Below, piece by piece: positions 28,618-36,613 of a stretch of DNA of 64,000 bases. The stretch is taken from contig CANLEH010000002.1 in assembly GCA_947489665.1 (NCBI GenBank), positions 496,001 to 560,000 of the forward strand, given 5' to 3'. The number at the start of each line of letters is the position of its first letter. Position 1 is the stretch's first letter. Under the pieces are notes generated by a model. The model ran no database searches. It was not told the DNA's origin and saw only the letters and a program-made list of their open reading frames with translations. The position numbers and the translations under genes were made by a program. The DNA is from an uncultured Roseicyclus sp. Lineage in GTDB: Bacteria; Pseudomonadota; Alphaproteobacteria; Rhodobacterales; Rhodobacteraceae.

Positions 28618-29264
28618 TCAAACACAACCCTGTCTGCGAAATACGCGCCGACGGGCGGAAAATTGTCCTCCGCCGCAACGGCCCCGCCGATCTCCTCCAT
28701 CGCGGCATCCAGCGCCGCATAGGCCGCGTCCAGATCCGCGCGGACCAGCTCCGGCACACATTCCGCCCCCTCGACCGCCATCTGACCGGTCATCTCGAAG
28801 GCGATGTAGAACTCCGGATCATAGGCCTGCGCCACCACGGGGCCGTCCCCGCCGGGATCGCTGACAGGGCGGCGATGAGTCGTGCGTATCTGCCCCTCGC
28901 CCACCAATTCCATTGAAACCGCCTCGGGCGCGCCGATGTGCAAGGCCACGTCGCCCCGGCGCAGCTCCAGCCCGCCTTCAAACCCGCTGTTCCAGTTCAG
29001 GTCAAAGCCAAGCGTCGCCTCAACCTCCGCCTCGGTCAGGACCAGGTCGAAATCCTCGTCCAGCCCGTAATCCTCCAGCAAGATCAGCGAATAGAGCCCA
29101 TCGTAAAGCCAGGTGACCTCCACTTCCGTCACCCGCCCCTCTTCCACAATCAGCCGCAAACCGGCGTCAATGAAGATATGAGGATGCGCACCCGACGCGC
29201 CCGGCCACAGGGCCGGCACGCACGCAATCGTCACCACGCGGATCAACTGACGGAACACATGCAT
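28605..29264 (-). CDS. DUF1007 periplasmic protein, metal uptake partner
   Basis: 219 residues. Signal peptide MHVFRQLIRVVTIACVPALWPGASGA followed by mature HPHIFIDA, the invariant His-rich N-terminus of DUF1007. Such proteins are encoded with NicO transporters and are thought to deliver metal to them. Start at 29262-29264 is set by the signal peptide; the frame continues open upstream to 29597 without support. Divergent from the pilin-like triplet. Confidence 0.85.
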   Translation of the reverse strand: MHVFRQLIRVVTIACVPALWPGASGAHPHIFIDAGLRLIVEEGRVTEVEVTWLYDGLYSLILLEDYGLDEDFDLVLTEAEVEATLGFDLNWNSGFEGGLELRRGDVALHIGAPEAVSMELVGEGQIRTTHRRPVSDPGGDGPVVAQAYDPEFYIAFEMTGQMAVEGAECVPELVRADLDAAYAALDAAMEEIGGAVAAEDNFPPVGAYFADRVVFECGG

Positions 29265-29448
29265 GGCCGTGTGTATCGGTCGGCCATCCGGGCGGGGCAA
29301 GGGCCGTTTTGCACCGCTCGGCACACAATTGCGCAACGATTGTCCACGAATGGCCCGGCAATTGTTCTCGGCTGGTGCCCAATGCGCCATATTCCTGCCC
29401 GCTTCTGGGCGCATATCTTTTGTCGCAAAGTAACGAAAGCTGAAGTCC

Positions 29449-30078
29449 GTGAGTATTTGTATCCAGTTTAAAGCATTCGCTGTCGAAGAACGTGGCGCAA
29501 TCACAACCGATTGGACCGCGCTAACAGGTCTTGCCGTGGGCTTCGCGCTGGCCACGGCTGCCGTGTTTACGGATATCAATGGAATGGTCGCAGGCAATAT
29601 GAATGCAGAACTTGCTGACGGCGATCTTGCGGACGACTGGCCGCACTATATCTCGGAGCATTTCGGTCCGCTGATTGACTCCGGTTACCTGACCGAAGGC
29701 CAGGCTGCTTATCTGCACAGCGATGCCTTTGACATGATGAACCACGAAGTCCTCGCGCGCCTCGAAGCCGGCATCGCGGCCATCGAAAACGGAACCATCA
29801 CTGCATCTGAACTCGCCGAACTCGTCGCAATCGCGTCCGTCGCGCACCAGCGCAATCTCGTCCCGGACTCGCTGCTCGACGAACATTTCGGCTTTGACAG
29901 CGGCGATGCCTCGTACATGACCGCCTCAAATGCCCCCGATGCGGGCGACGCCCCCTATTCCGGCCCGTCGTGCAACCAAGGTGCCGGTGGCGGTTACGGC
30001 CAAGGCTGTATCGAGGGTGGCGGCAATGGCGATGGCAACAACGGCGAAGGCGGTGGCAATTACGGGCCGACAGGATGA
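29449..30078 (+). CDS. Flp-pilin-like protein with unknown C-terminal domain, paralogue 1
   Basis: 209 residues from a GTG. A short N-terminus ends at Gly16 and is followed by AITTDWTALTGLAVGFALATAAVF, which resembles the processed start of Flp/Tad pilins in this group (usually G-A-x-T-x-D-W then a hydrophobic helix). A helical domain of about 110 residues follows, shared with the next two genes (DDWPHYISEHFGPLIDSG, DMMNHEVLARLEAG, HFGFDSGD). Unlike its paralogues it ends in a Gly/Asn-rich tail from about residue 165 with two Cys. The domain is not recognised. Location is probably inner membrane or extracellular surface. Confidence 0.7.
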   Translation: MSICIQFKAFAVEERGAITTDWTALTGLAVGFALATAAVFTDINGMVAGNMNAELADGDLADDWPHYISEHFGPLIDSGYLTEGQAAYLHSDAFDMMNHEVLARLEAGIAAIENGTITASELAELVAIASVAHQRNLVPDSLLDEHFGFDSGDASYMTASNAPDAGDAPYSGPSCNQGAGGGYGQGCIEGGGNGDGNNGEGGGNYGPTG

Positions 30079-30611
30079 CACAGACTGATAAAAACCAACC
30101 ACGCGCAACGCGCTTCTTGGCTGATTTTCTTTCGGCCGAAGACGGTGTGACAACCACCGACTGGGTCGCCTTGGCCGCCCTTTGCGTTGGTCTTGCCATG
30201 GCCACCAACGATGAGCTGACCGATGTTTTCAATATGGTCGCAAGCCAGGTGGATGGCGAGATGCGCGACCGGCAGATGCAGGATGATTGGGTGGAATTCT
30301 ACGCCAGCCATTTCCAGCCCATGCTGGAAGCCGGCGCCTTGGACGAAGCAACCGCCGCGGGTTTCCACGATCTGGCCGGCGGGATGATGAACCACACGCT
30401 GATGTCCGAGCTTGAAGCCGGCCTCGAGCAGTTGGAAAACGATGTTCTGACCAGCGAACAGCTTGGCCAGTTGATCTCGATCGCCTCGATCGCGCGACAA
30501 CGTAATCTCGTCGACCCGGCGGTTCTGGATTACTACTTCGGCTTTGACGGGTCAGATCCCTATTACATGTCGACTGCAAGCGCCCCACAGGCGCCCTCGC
30601 AGACAAGCTGA
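30075..30611 (+). CDS. Flp-pilin-like protein with unknown C-terminal domain, paralogue 2
   Basis: 178 residues. The ATG overlaps the stop of paralogue 1 (ATGA), so the two are translationally coupled. A basic N-terminus ends at Gly24, then VTTTDWVALAALCVGLAMATN, then the shared domain (MQDDWVEFYASHFQPMLEAG, GGMMNHTLMSELEAG, ISIASIARQRNLV, YYFGFDGSDPYYM). No tail. The hydrophobic segment is shorter and more polar at its end than in the others. Confidence 0.7.
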   Translation: MTQTDKNQPRATRFLADFLSAEDGVTTTDWVALAALCVGLAMATNDELTDVFNMVASQVDGEMRDRQMQDDWVEFYASHFQPMLEAGALDEATAAGFHDLAGGMMNHTLMSELEAGLEQLENDVLTSEQLGQLISIASIARQRNLVDPAVLDYYFGFDGSDPYYMSTASAPQAPSQTS

Positions 30612-30915
30612 AAATGCCAAAGTGTGCGCGCTCCTTTGAGGAAAAGCGCGTTCTGTACACGTCAGGCCATGTCATGCCGGGCCAATCTGACCCCTCGCAT
30701 GAATGCTGTCCTGCGGTGATTACAAACCGGTTTCACATCACAGTCGAACCCTACCCGCCCCGGCGGCCACAAAAATGACACCAACGGCATCTAGGGATTT
30801 GGGGAAAGCACCAAACGCAGAACATCATACGAAACCAGTCCTTGACTATGGGCCAGACGATAAACGCGGAAAATAACCGAAAATCGTCAAATCAGAGCGG
30901 CAAAGGCAAAGAAAA
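30612..30915. other. gap between paralogues 2 and 3
   Basis: 304 bp with no supported gene. It presumably carries a separate promoter for paralogue 3, whose start codon follows the weak site GGCAAAGAAAA. No repeat or clear terminator seen. Confidence 0.4.
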
Positions 30916-31449
30916 ATGCTGACCTACCTTTCTTCGGAAGTGATTTGGATGCGGGTGCGCGCATTCGTGACGAAACAAAACGGCGCCATGACCGTTAGCT
31001 GGGTCAGCTTGTCCGCTGCAGCTGTCGGGTTTGCATTGTCAACGGCGGCCCTTATGCGGGATCACTCCGCTTTGGTATCCGGCAACATGAATGACGAACT
31101 GGCCGGCGGCGACATATCCGACGGGTGGCCGAACTACACCTACGACCATTTTGCGCCGTTGATCGAAGCGGGTGCTTTGACGACGGAAGACGCTGAGGCC
31201 CTCCATGACACGGCGTTCGATTTGATGAACCATGAGGTCGCGAACCAGGTTGCGGCCGGAATCGCCGCTTTGGAAGACGGAACAATGACCCCTGAGGAAT
31301 TGTCCGAACTCATTGCGCTCGGATCAATTGCCTATCATCGCAACCTGCTAAACGACGCAACGCTGGATCACTATTTCGGCTTTGACGGGGCGGATCCGTA
31401 CTACTTTCAGACCACAACCGTCCCGCAAACACCGGCTGAGACAAGCTGA
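30916..31449 (+). CDS. Flp-pilin-like protein with unknown C-terminal domain, paralogue 3
   Basis: 177 residues. The N-terminus ends at Gly23, then AMTVSWVSLSAAAVGFALSTAAL and the shared domain (ISDGWPNYTYDHFAPLIEAG, FDLMNHEVANQVAAG, ELIALGSIAYHRNL, HYFGFDGADPYYF), ending in PQTPAETS, very like the end of paralogue 2 (PQAPSQTS). The Asp of the usual T-x-D-W is Ser here. An ATG at residue 12 (30949) is an alternative start that would give a shorter leader. Confidence 0.7.
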   Translation: MLTYLSSEVIWMRVRAFVTKQNGAMTVSWVSLSAAAVGFALSTAALMRDHSALVSGNMNDELAGGDISDGWPNYTYDHFAPLIEAGALTTEDAEALHDTAFDLMNHEVANQVAAGIAALEDGTMTPEELSELIALGSIAYHRNLLNDATLDHYFGFDGADPYYFQTTTVPQTPAETS

Positions 31450-31763
31450 CAGCTTCGCGCCCCGCGGTTCTATCCTGTTCACTGTTGGTATTGAGCCTGG
31501 CCAAGCCGGTACCAATGCCGATGCCGCCGTATAGGGTATCCGGCAGGTGAAACCTTTCCAGCCAATGCCGCCCGCAATTTCGCGAGGCGTTGGAAAAGTA
31601 AGACTCCCCCAGTTCGCAGAATGTCTGTTCCCGAGCTCAGCCGGCCCCCCAGCCACCGCTTGCGGGCGCCGAGATATCCTTGTCGAAGCTGTGCGGGTCC
31701 CCTTCCCCCTGCCCCCTAAACCTGCCATATTTGCCGAAACAGCCTACAATATAGAGCAGAGCC
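31450..31763. other. gap upstream of parE
   Basis: 314 bp without a supported gene, hairpin terminator or repeat. It should contain the parE promoter. Confidence 0.4.
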
Positions 31764-33725
31764 ATGGCAGACGATCTCCTTTCGGGCCAGCCCGACGCGA
31801 CAGCCTATGACGCCTCTTCCATTGAGGTGTTGGAAGGGTTGGAACCCGTCCGCAAACGCCCGGGCATGTACATCGGCGGCACCGACGAACGCGCACTGCA
31901 CCACCTCGTGGCCGAAGTCCTCGACAATTCCATGGACGAGGCCGTCGCAGGCCACGCCAACCGCATCGAAGTCACGCTCCACGCCGACTTCTCCGTCACC
32001 ATCACCGACAACGGGCGTGGCATCCCCATCGATCCGCATCCCAAGTTTCCCGACAAGAGCGCCCTCGAAGTGATCCTCTGCACCCTGCACGCGGGCGGCA
32101 AATTCTCCGGCAAGGCCTACCAGACCTCCGGCGGCCTGCACGGCGTCGGTGTCTCCGTCGTCAACGCGCTGTCCGACCACGTCCGCGTCGAAGTCGCCCG
32201 CAACCGCGAGCTCTTCGCGCAAGACTTCTCGCGTGGCATCCCGCAAGGCCCCGTCCAGTCGCTTGGAACCACTCCCAACCGCCGCGGCACCGCCGTCACG
32301 TTCCACGCAGATGAGGAGATCTTCGGCTCTCACCGCTTCAAGCCCGCGCGCCTGCACAAAATGGCCCGCTCCAAAGCCTACCTCTTCTCTGGAGTCGAGA
32401 TCCGCTGGAAGTCTGAGATCGACGACGGCGAAACGCCCACGGAGGCCACCTTCCACTTCCCCGGCGGCCTCGCCGACTACCTCGGCGAAACGCTCGGAAC
32501 CGCGCCCGTCTATTCCGACAAACCCTTCGCCGGCAAAGTCGAATTCCAACCCCGCTTCGGCGTCCCCGGCTCCGTCGAATGGGCCATCAACTGGACCCCC
32601 ACGCGCGACGGCTTCATGCAATCCTACTGTAACACCGTCCCCACCCCCGAAGGCGGCACCCACGTCGCAGGCTTCTTCTCCGCCGTCCTCAAAGGCATCA
32701 AGGCCTACGGCGAGCTGGCCAACAACAAGAAGGCCGCCAACATCACCCGCGATGACCTCGCCAACGGCGCCTGCGCTTTGGTCAGCTGCTTTATCTCGGA
32801 ACCCGAATTCGTAGGCCAAACCAAGGACCGCCTCGCCACGACCGAGGCCGCGCGTCTGGTCGAAGGCGCCGTCCGTGACCACCTCGACAACTGGCTCGGC
32901 CAGAACACCAAGGAAGCCGGCGCCATCCTCGATTTCCTCGTCCTGCGCGCCGAAGAACGCCTCCGCCGCAAGCAGGAGAAAGAAACCGCCCGCAAATCCG
33001 CCACCAAGAAACTCCGCCTCCCCGGCAAGCTGGTCGATTGCTCCCAATCCGCCCGCGAAGGGACCGAGCTCTTCATCGTCGAAGGCGACAGCGCCGGGGG
33101 CTCCGCCAAAATGGCCCGCGACCGCAAGACGCAAGCCCTCCTGCCCCTGCGCGGCAAGATCCTCAACGTCCTGGGCGCGGCCTCCGCCAAACTCACCTCC
33201 AACGCCGAAATCTCCGACCTCACCCAGGCCCTCGGCGTCGGCCTCGGCACGAAATTCAACATCGACGATCTGCGCTACGACAAGATCATCATCATGACCG
33301 ATGCGGACGTTGACGGCGCCCACATCGCCTCGCTCCTGATGACCTTCTTCTTCACCCAGATGCGCCCGATGATCGATCAGGGCCACCTCTACCTCGCCTG
33401 CCCGCCCCTCTTCCGCCTCACCCAGGGCGCGCGCCGCGTCTATTGCATTGATGAGGCCGAACGCGACGAACACCTCGCCAAGGGCCTAGGGGGCAAGGGA
33501 AAAATCGACGTCTCCCGCTTCAAGGGCCTCGGCGAAATGGACGCCAAGGACCTGAAAGAGACCACGATGGACGTCAAAACCCGCAAACTCATCCGCGTCT
33601 CCGTCGACGACGAATTCCCGGGCGAAACCGGCGACCTCGTCGAACGCCTCATGGGCAAAAAACCCGAACTCCGCTTCCAATACATCCAAGAGAATGCCCG
33701 TTTCGTTGAGGAACTTGATGTATAA
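31764..33725 (+). CDS. parE: DNA topoisomerase IV subunit B
   Basis: 653 residues. GHKL ATPase domain with LEGLEPVRKRPGMYIGGTD, the Mg-ATP Asn in EVLDNSMDEAVAGHA and GRGIPID, then the Toprim metal site VEGDSAGGSAKMARDRKTQA and MTDADVDGAHIASLL. The length and the DNSMDEAVAGHA form fit ParE rather than GyrB. It pairs with ParC to decatenate daughter chromosomes. Its last codons overlap the start of a lipoprotein gene. Confidence 0.95.
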   Translation: MADDLLSGQPDATAYDASSIEVLEGLEPVRKRPGMYIGGTDERALHHLVAEVLDNSMDEAVAGHANRIEVTLHADFSVTITDNGRGIPIDPHPKFPDKSALEVILCTLHAGGKFSGKAYQTSGGLHGVGVSVVNALSDHVRVEVARNRELFAQDFSRGIPQGPVQSLGTTPNRRGTAVTFHADEEIFGSHRFKPARLHKMARSKAYLFSGVEIRWKSEIDDGETPTEATFHFPGGLADYLGETLGTAPVYSDKPFAGKVEFQPRFGVPGSVEWAINWTPTRDGFMQSYCNTVPTPEGGTHVAGFFSAVLKGIKAYGELANNKKAANITRDDLANGACALVSCFISEPEFVGQTKDRLATTEAARLVEGAVRDHLDNWLGQNTKEAGAILDFLVLRAEERLRRKQEKETARKSATKKLRLPGKLVDCSQSAREGTELFIVEGDSAGGSAKMARDRKTQALLPLRGKILNVLGAASAKLTSNAEISDLTQALGVGLGTKFNIDDLRYDKIIIMTDADVDGAHIASLLMTFFFTQMRPMIDQGHLYLACPPLFRLTQGARRVYCIDEAERDEHLAKGLGGKGKIDVSRFKGLGEMDAKDLKETTMDVKTRKLIRVSVDDEFPGETGDLVERLMGKKPELRFQYIQENARFVEELDV

Positions 33726-34146
33726 GAACCTCATTTGTGTTGCTCTTGTCGCAACCCTCACCGCCTGCGCCAGCGCCCCCGAAACCCTCATTATGTCGCG
33801 GCGCACCGGCCTCACCGGGACCGGCGACATCACCCAAACCGTCCTGCGCAATTCCGGCGAGATGACGATCCAGACCCAATACGAGACCTTCACCGGCCGC
33901 TGGGTCGCCGTCCGCGAAGGCGCAAATCAGGGGCTGGAGCTGCTCCAGAGCGCCGCCGGGGGCTCCATCCTCCGCGAAACCGCCTCCATCCTCGCCGACA
34001 CCGAAGCGGGCTTTGGCACGGCGATTTTGACGTCTGATGGGGGGCGGTCCATGCGCTGCGAGTTCCGCTACACGGGCGTGAATATCACCGCGATTGGGGT
34101 GTGCGAGACAACCGACGGGGAAGTGTTTGATTTGCAGGTGTCGTGA
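33718..34146 (+). CDS. small lipoprotein of unknown function
   Basis: 142 residues. Signal peptide with lipobox LTAC (Cys17), so it is anchored in the envelope. The mature part is predicted mostly beta (GTGDITQTVLRNSGEMTIQTQYETFTGRW) with two further Cys near the end. No family recognised. The ATG at 33718 overlaps the parE stop by 8 bases and has GAGGAAC upstream, so it is coupled to parE. Confidence 0.75.
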   Translation: MYKNLICVALVATLTACASAPETLIMSRRTGLTGTGDITQTVLRNSGEMTIQTQYETFTGRWVAVREGANQGLELLQSAAGGSILRETASILADTEAGFGTAILTSDGGRSMRCEFRYTGVNITAIGVCETTDGEVFDLQVS

Positions 34147-34149
34147 GTA

Positions 34150-34689
34150 ATGGTTGATGTGAAATACACCAGCTTCAGCATATCGCTTGTGGAAGGAACG
34201 CGGAAGAACATAACCCTCAGCGGAACAACGACTGGATATGGCTTTTTTCCAGCTAGAGAACTCAAGGATGTTCACGTCCAAATCCACACTTCTGACGAAC
34301 TCGGAAGCTGGTTCATTGAAGAACAGCTTCGTCAAGCTAGAGAGCGTTGGAATGAGCTGAATCTGGGCGAATTCAGTTGGCATCAAGATCATAAGCCGGA
34401 CTCTGTATTGTCGGTCCTCGAAAACCGATTATCGCTTGTTGCCGTTATGTCCCTTTCCTATTTCTCCGAATTACATCGACAGCTTGACTCGTACGGCCGG
34501 TGGGTAGGTGAAAAGAAGCTAACCGGTAGCATGTCGAGTTATTTCTATCTCTCTGAGGGCGTACATCTCCATCAAACAACTGAGGCGCACCACCGCGCCT
34601 TTATGGATCACGACATTCCGGCCTTTGGAATCGATCTCCCAAGTTTCTTCTTCACTCTCGGTGAGGTGGATAATTCGTGCGGTGGGTGA
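34150..34689 (+). CDS. hypothetical protein, AT-richer, likely acquired
   Basis: 179 residues beginning MVDVKYTSFSISLVEG. No family or membrane segment recognised; the middle has ERWNELNLGEFSWHQDHKPDS, and the end is rich in His and Phe. Codon use is clearly more AT-rich than the neighbours on both sides. Its stop codon lies inside the first REP palindrome, so the gene borders the RAYT/REP island and may have arrived with it. The start 3 bp after the lipoprotein stop is uncertain. Confidence 0.55.
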   Translation: MVDVKYTSFSISLVEGTRKNITLSGTTTGYGFFPARELKDVHVQIHTSDELGSWFIEEQLRQARERWNELNLGEFSWHQDHKPDSVLSVLENRLSLVAVMSLSYFSELHRQLDSYGRWVGEKKLTGSMSSYFYLSEGVHLHQTTEAHHRAFMDHDIPAFGIDLPSFFFTLGEVDNSCGG

Positions 34690-34706
34690 AACTCACCATC
34701 CAACGC
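34677..34706 (+). repeat. REP palindrome 1 (forward)
   Basis: GGTGGGTGAAACTCACCATC with a GGTGGGT / ACTCACC stem (one wobble pair). Overlaps the stop of the AT-rich gene. Degenerate member of the REP set around the Y1 transposase. Confidence 0.75.
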
Positions 34707-34847
34707 CTGCACAGCGCACCGCCTCTCTGCACCCGACGCGCCAGCGCCTGCCCGTGGGATGGCACTGCTACACCTGTTCGTCGCACTTTATCCCCGCCAA
34801 GCCCCTCCCCGATCAGATCGAAGCACCCAGCGCAGCCAAAGCAAGCG

Positions 34848-34878
34848 TAGGGTGGGTGAAACCCACCATCCAACGCCA
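34848..34878 (+). repeat. REP palindrome 2 (forward)
   Basis: GTAGGGTGGGTGAAACCCAC core with conserved GTAG head and a perfect GGTGGGT-GAA-ACCCACC stem, followed by ATCCAACGC as in copy 1. Confidence 0.85.
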
Positions 34879-34914
34879 ACACACCGCACTAGACACCGGT
34901 TCCCGACATCACGC

Positions 34915-34940
34915 GCAACGGTGGGTTTCACCCACCCTAC
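34915..34940 (-). repeat. REP palindrome 3 (inverted)
   Basis: Reverse-oriented copy: on the minus strand it reads GTAGGGTGGGTGAAACCCAC and onward. With copy 2 it forms a head-facing pair just outside the 3' end of the transposase gene. Confidence 0.85.
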
Positions 34941-34944
34941 ACCC

Positions 34945-35439
34945 TCAAATCCCCCATGATGGCAACACCCCGGTCCGCACCTCCCGATGCACCGACGAAT
35001 ACGGCCAATCTGCCGCCCGCGCGACTAACCCGTGTTTCACTGGATTGCCCCACACATACCGCAACGCCATCGCCAACTCCGCCTCATCGCGGATGTTGCG
35101 CTCCCAAAACCGCCGCTGCCATATTCCGGCCTCGCCTCTCGCCCGCTTGCTGGCACTGCGATTCCGGCAATCCCCAATGCGAACCGAAAAGCCGCGTTTG
35201 ATTTTCTTCCAACGCGTCGAGAAATCGGCGTCGCCTTCTGGCAAGGTCCAGATTGTGTGCAGATGATCGGGCAAGACCACAACCGCGCGAGTCTGAAATG
35301 GCATATCTTTCGCCACGTCACGATACGTCGCCCGCAGATCGTCAATCCGCGACACCAACAGGTCATCGCCACGAATGGCCAAATTCACGGTGAAGAAATA
35401 TGTGCCACCGGGCACCCGCAATCGGCGATAGTTGGACAT
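34945..35439 (-). CDS. REP-associated tyrosine transposase (RAYT, Y1_Tnp)
   Basis: 164 residues, IS200-like HUH single-strand transposase fold. The metal-binding HxH is in VLPDHLHTIW (His59, His61) and the candidate catalytic Tyr is in ALRYVWGNPVKHGLV (Tyr128); the KKIKRGFS and WQRRFWERNIRDE segments are typical of RAYTs. It is flanked on both sides by the REP palindromes it is expected to recognise, at 34848/34915 and 35479/35512. All key residues are present, so it may be functional. Confidence 0.9.
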   Translation of the reverse strand: MSNYRRLRVPGGTYFFTVNLAIRGDDLLVSRIDDLRATYRDVAKDMPFQTRAVVVLPDHLHTIWTLPEGDADFSTRWKKIKRGFSVRIGDCRNRSASKRARGEAGIWQRRFWERNIRDEAELAMALRYVWGNPVKHGLVARAADWPYSSVHREVRTGVLPSWGI

Positions 35440-35478
35440 GGGCAGACCATGCCGTGAACTTGGTTAACGTCTGGTTTC

Positions 35479-35503
35479 GAATGGTGGGTTTCACCCACCC
35501 TAC
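35479..35503 (-). repeat. REP palindrome 4 (inverted)
   Basis: Minus-strand GTAGGGTGGGTGAAACCCAC..., 40 bp upstream of the transposase start; perfect stem. Confidence 0.85.
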
Positions 35504-35511
35504 ATGCGTCC

Positions 35512-35535
35512 GTAAGGTGGGCGAAACCCACCAAG
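35512..35535 (+). repeat. REP palindrome 5 (forward)
   Basis: GTAAGGTGGGCGAAACCCAC, a slightly diverged copy facing away from copy 4; the two form an inverted pair separated by 8 bp. Confidence 0.8.
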
Positions 35536-35608
35536 AACTCGCTACCTCTCACCTTAACAAACCGTAAAAAATACCTCTTTCCAAAACTAAAACAACACCT
35601 TAACCCCC

Positions 35609-35626
35609 TTGTGCAAGCTTGCACAA
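35609..35626. promoter_or_regulatory. perfect 18-bp palindrome, operator candidate
   Basis: TTGTGCAAGCTTGCACAA, fully symmetric, 74 bp upstream of the SnoaL-like gene. The size and symmetry fit a dimeric repressor site. No regulator gene is adjacent. Confidence 0.5.
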
Positions 35627-35699
35627 ACCCTTCCCCTTGCCACACCCCACCTCCCGCGCCCACACTCAGGTCCATTGTTTGATCCATAAGGAAGACCCC

Positions 35700-36128
35700 A
35701 TGCGCGCCCTGCTATTCTGCCTCGCCCTCCTCCTGCCCCTCGCGGCCCAAGCGCAGTCCAACGACACCTCAAACCCCATTATCGCCCGCATGGCCGCCCT
35801 CGTGGACGCCTACAACGCCCAGGACCTCAACGCGATTGCCGCGATCTATGCCCCGGAGGCCGTCCTCCTCCCGCCCGGTGAGGCCTCGATCCAGGGCCGC
35901 GATGCCATCGTCCAGCACTACGCAAACGCCATCCAATCGGGTGCCAGCGACGTGCAGTTCATGACCTTCGATATCACCGGCTTCGACACCAACGCGGTCG
36001 AGATTGGCGAGACCATCGTGCAGGTCGGCGGACAGCGCGTCGTGACCCGCTACATGCATCTTTGGGAGGTCATCGACGGCCAGATCTTCCTGACCCGCGA
36101 CATGTATCACGTGCTGGCCGTGCAATGA
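35700..36128 (+). CDS. exported SnoaL/NTF2-like protein
   Basis: 142 residues. Signal peptide MRALLFCLALLLPLAAQAQS, then an NTF2-like cone fold of the DUF4440/SnoaL type (AALVDAYNAQDLNAIAAIYAPEAVLLPPGE, IQGRDAIVQHYANAI, YMHLWEVIDGQ). These bind small ligands or act as isomerases or unknown periplasmic enzymes. Start fixed by the signal peptide. Overlaps the thioesterase gene by 4 bp (ATGA). Confidence 0.8.
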   Translation: MRALLFCLALLLPLAAQAQSNDTSNPIIARMAALVDAYNAQDLNAIAAIYAPEAVLLPPGEASIQGRDAIVQHYANAIQSGASDVQFMTFDITGFDTNAVEIGETIVQVGGQRVVTRYMHLWEVIDGQIFLTRDMYHVLAVQ

Positions 36129-36529
36129 CGCCCGCAGACGCGCAGGCGCTTCTCGCCGACCACTTCGCGCCCTGGGTCCTCGACCTGAACCTTACTGTGA
36201 CCGAGATCACCGAGACCCACACCACCACGCGCATGCCCCTCACGAACCGTCTCGCCCGCGTGGGCGGCATCGTCAGCGGCCAGGCCCTCGCGGCCCAAGC
36301 CGACACGACCATGGTCCTCGCCCTTGCGGGCTATGTCGGCGATTTCGTCCCCGCAGGCACCGTCACACTGGACACGCAATTCCTGCGCCCCGGCACCGGC
36401 ACCGCGATCCTGTGCCGCGCTACGATCATCCGTGCCGGAAAATCGCTGGCCTTCGCCCGCGCCGATTTGAGCGCCGAGGACAGCGGCAAACCGGTCGCCA
36501 CGGCCACGGCGACGCTCGCGCTGCCATAG
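36125..36529 (+). CDS. PaaI-type hotdog thioesterase
   Basis: 134 residues, hotdog fold acyl-CoA thioesterase: RMPLTNRLARVGGIVSGQALAAQADTTMVLAL is the PaaI-like active-site helix region, followed by TVTLDTQFLRPG. Translationally coupled to the preceding NTF2-like gene. Substrate unknown. Confidence 0.82.
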   Translation: MTPADAQALLADHFAPWVLDLNLTVTEITETHTTTRMPLTNRLARVGGIVSGQALAAQADTTMVLALAGYVGDFVPAGTVTLDTQFLRPGTGTAILCRATIIRAGKSLAFARADLSAEDSGKPVATATATLALP

Positions 36530-36535
36530 CCGTGC

Positions 36536-36549
36536 ACTACAATTGTAGT
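36536..36549. promoter_or_regulatory. palindrome ACTACAATTGTAGT, BlaI/CopY-like operator candidate
   Basis: A perfect 14-bp palindrome with the TACAnnTGTA core known for BlaI/MecI/CopY-type repressors, 65 bp before the metalloprotease-like lipoprotein gene. No blaI-type gene is in the window, so assignment is by core sequence only. Confidence 0.4.
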
Positions 36550-36613
36550 TACAGAATAATTACGGAAAAACTACAGGTTGAGGACTCGGTCAAAGCAGGT
36601 CACGATCCGATCC

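Noticed and set aside
29449-31449. Toxin-antitoxin or phage cluster
   Set aside because: The three proteins are clear paralogues of each other with a pilin-like start; nothing phage-like or toxin-like is nearby.
31716-33473. Long open frame of 585 codons on the minus strand opposite parE
   Set aside because: It mirrors the codon structure of parE; its Gly/Ala/Asp/Glu-rich translation has no family motif and no ribosome site.
34677-35535. CRISPR array
   Set aside because: The repeats are palindromic, occur in both orientations and at irregular spacing, which is REP-like and not an array.
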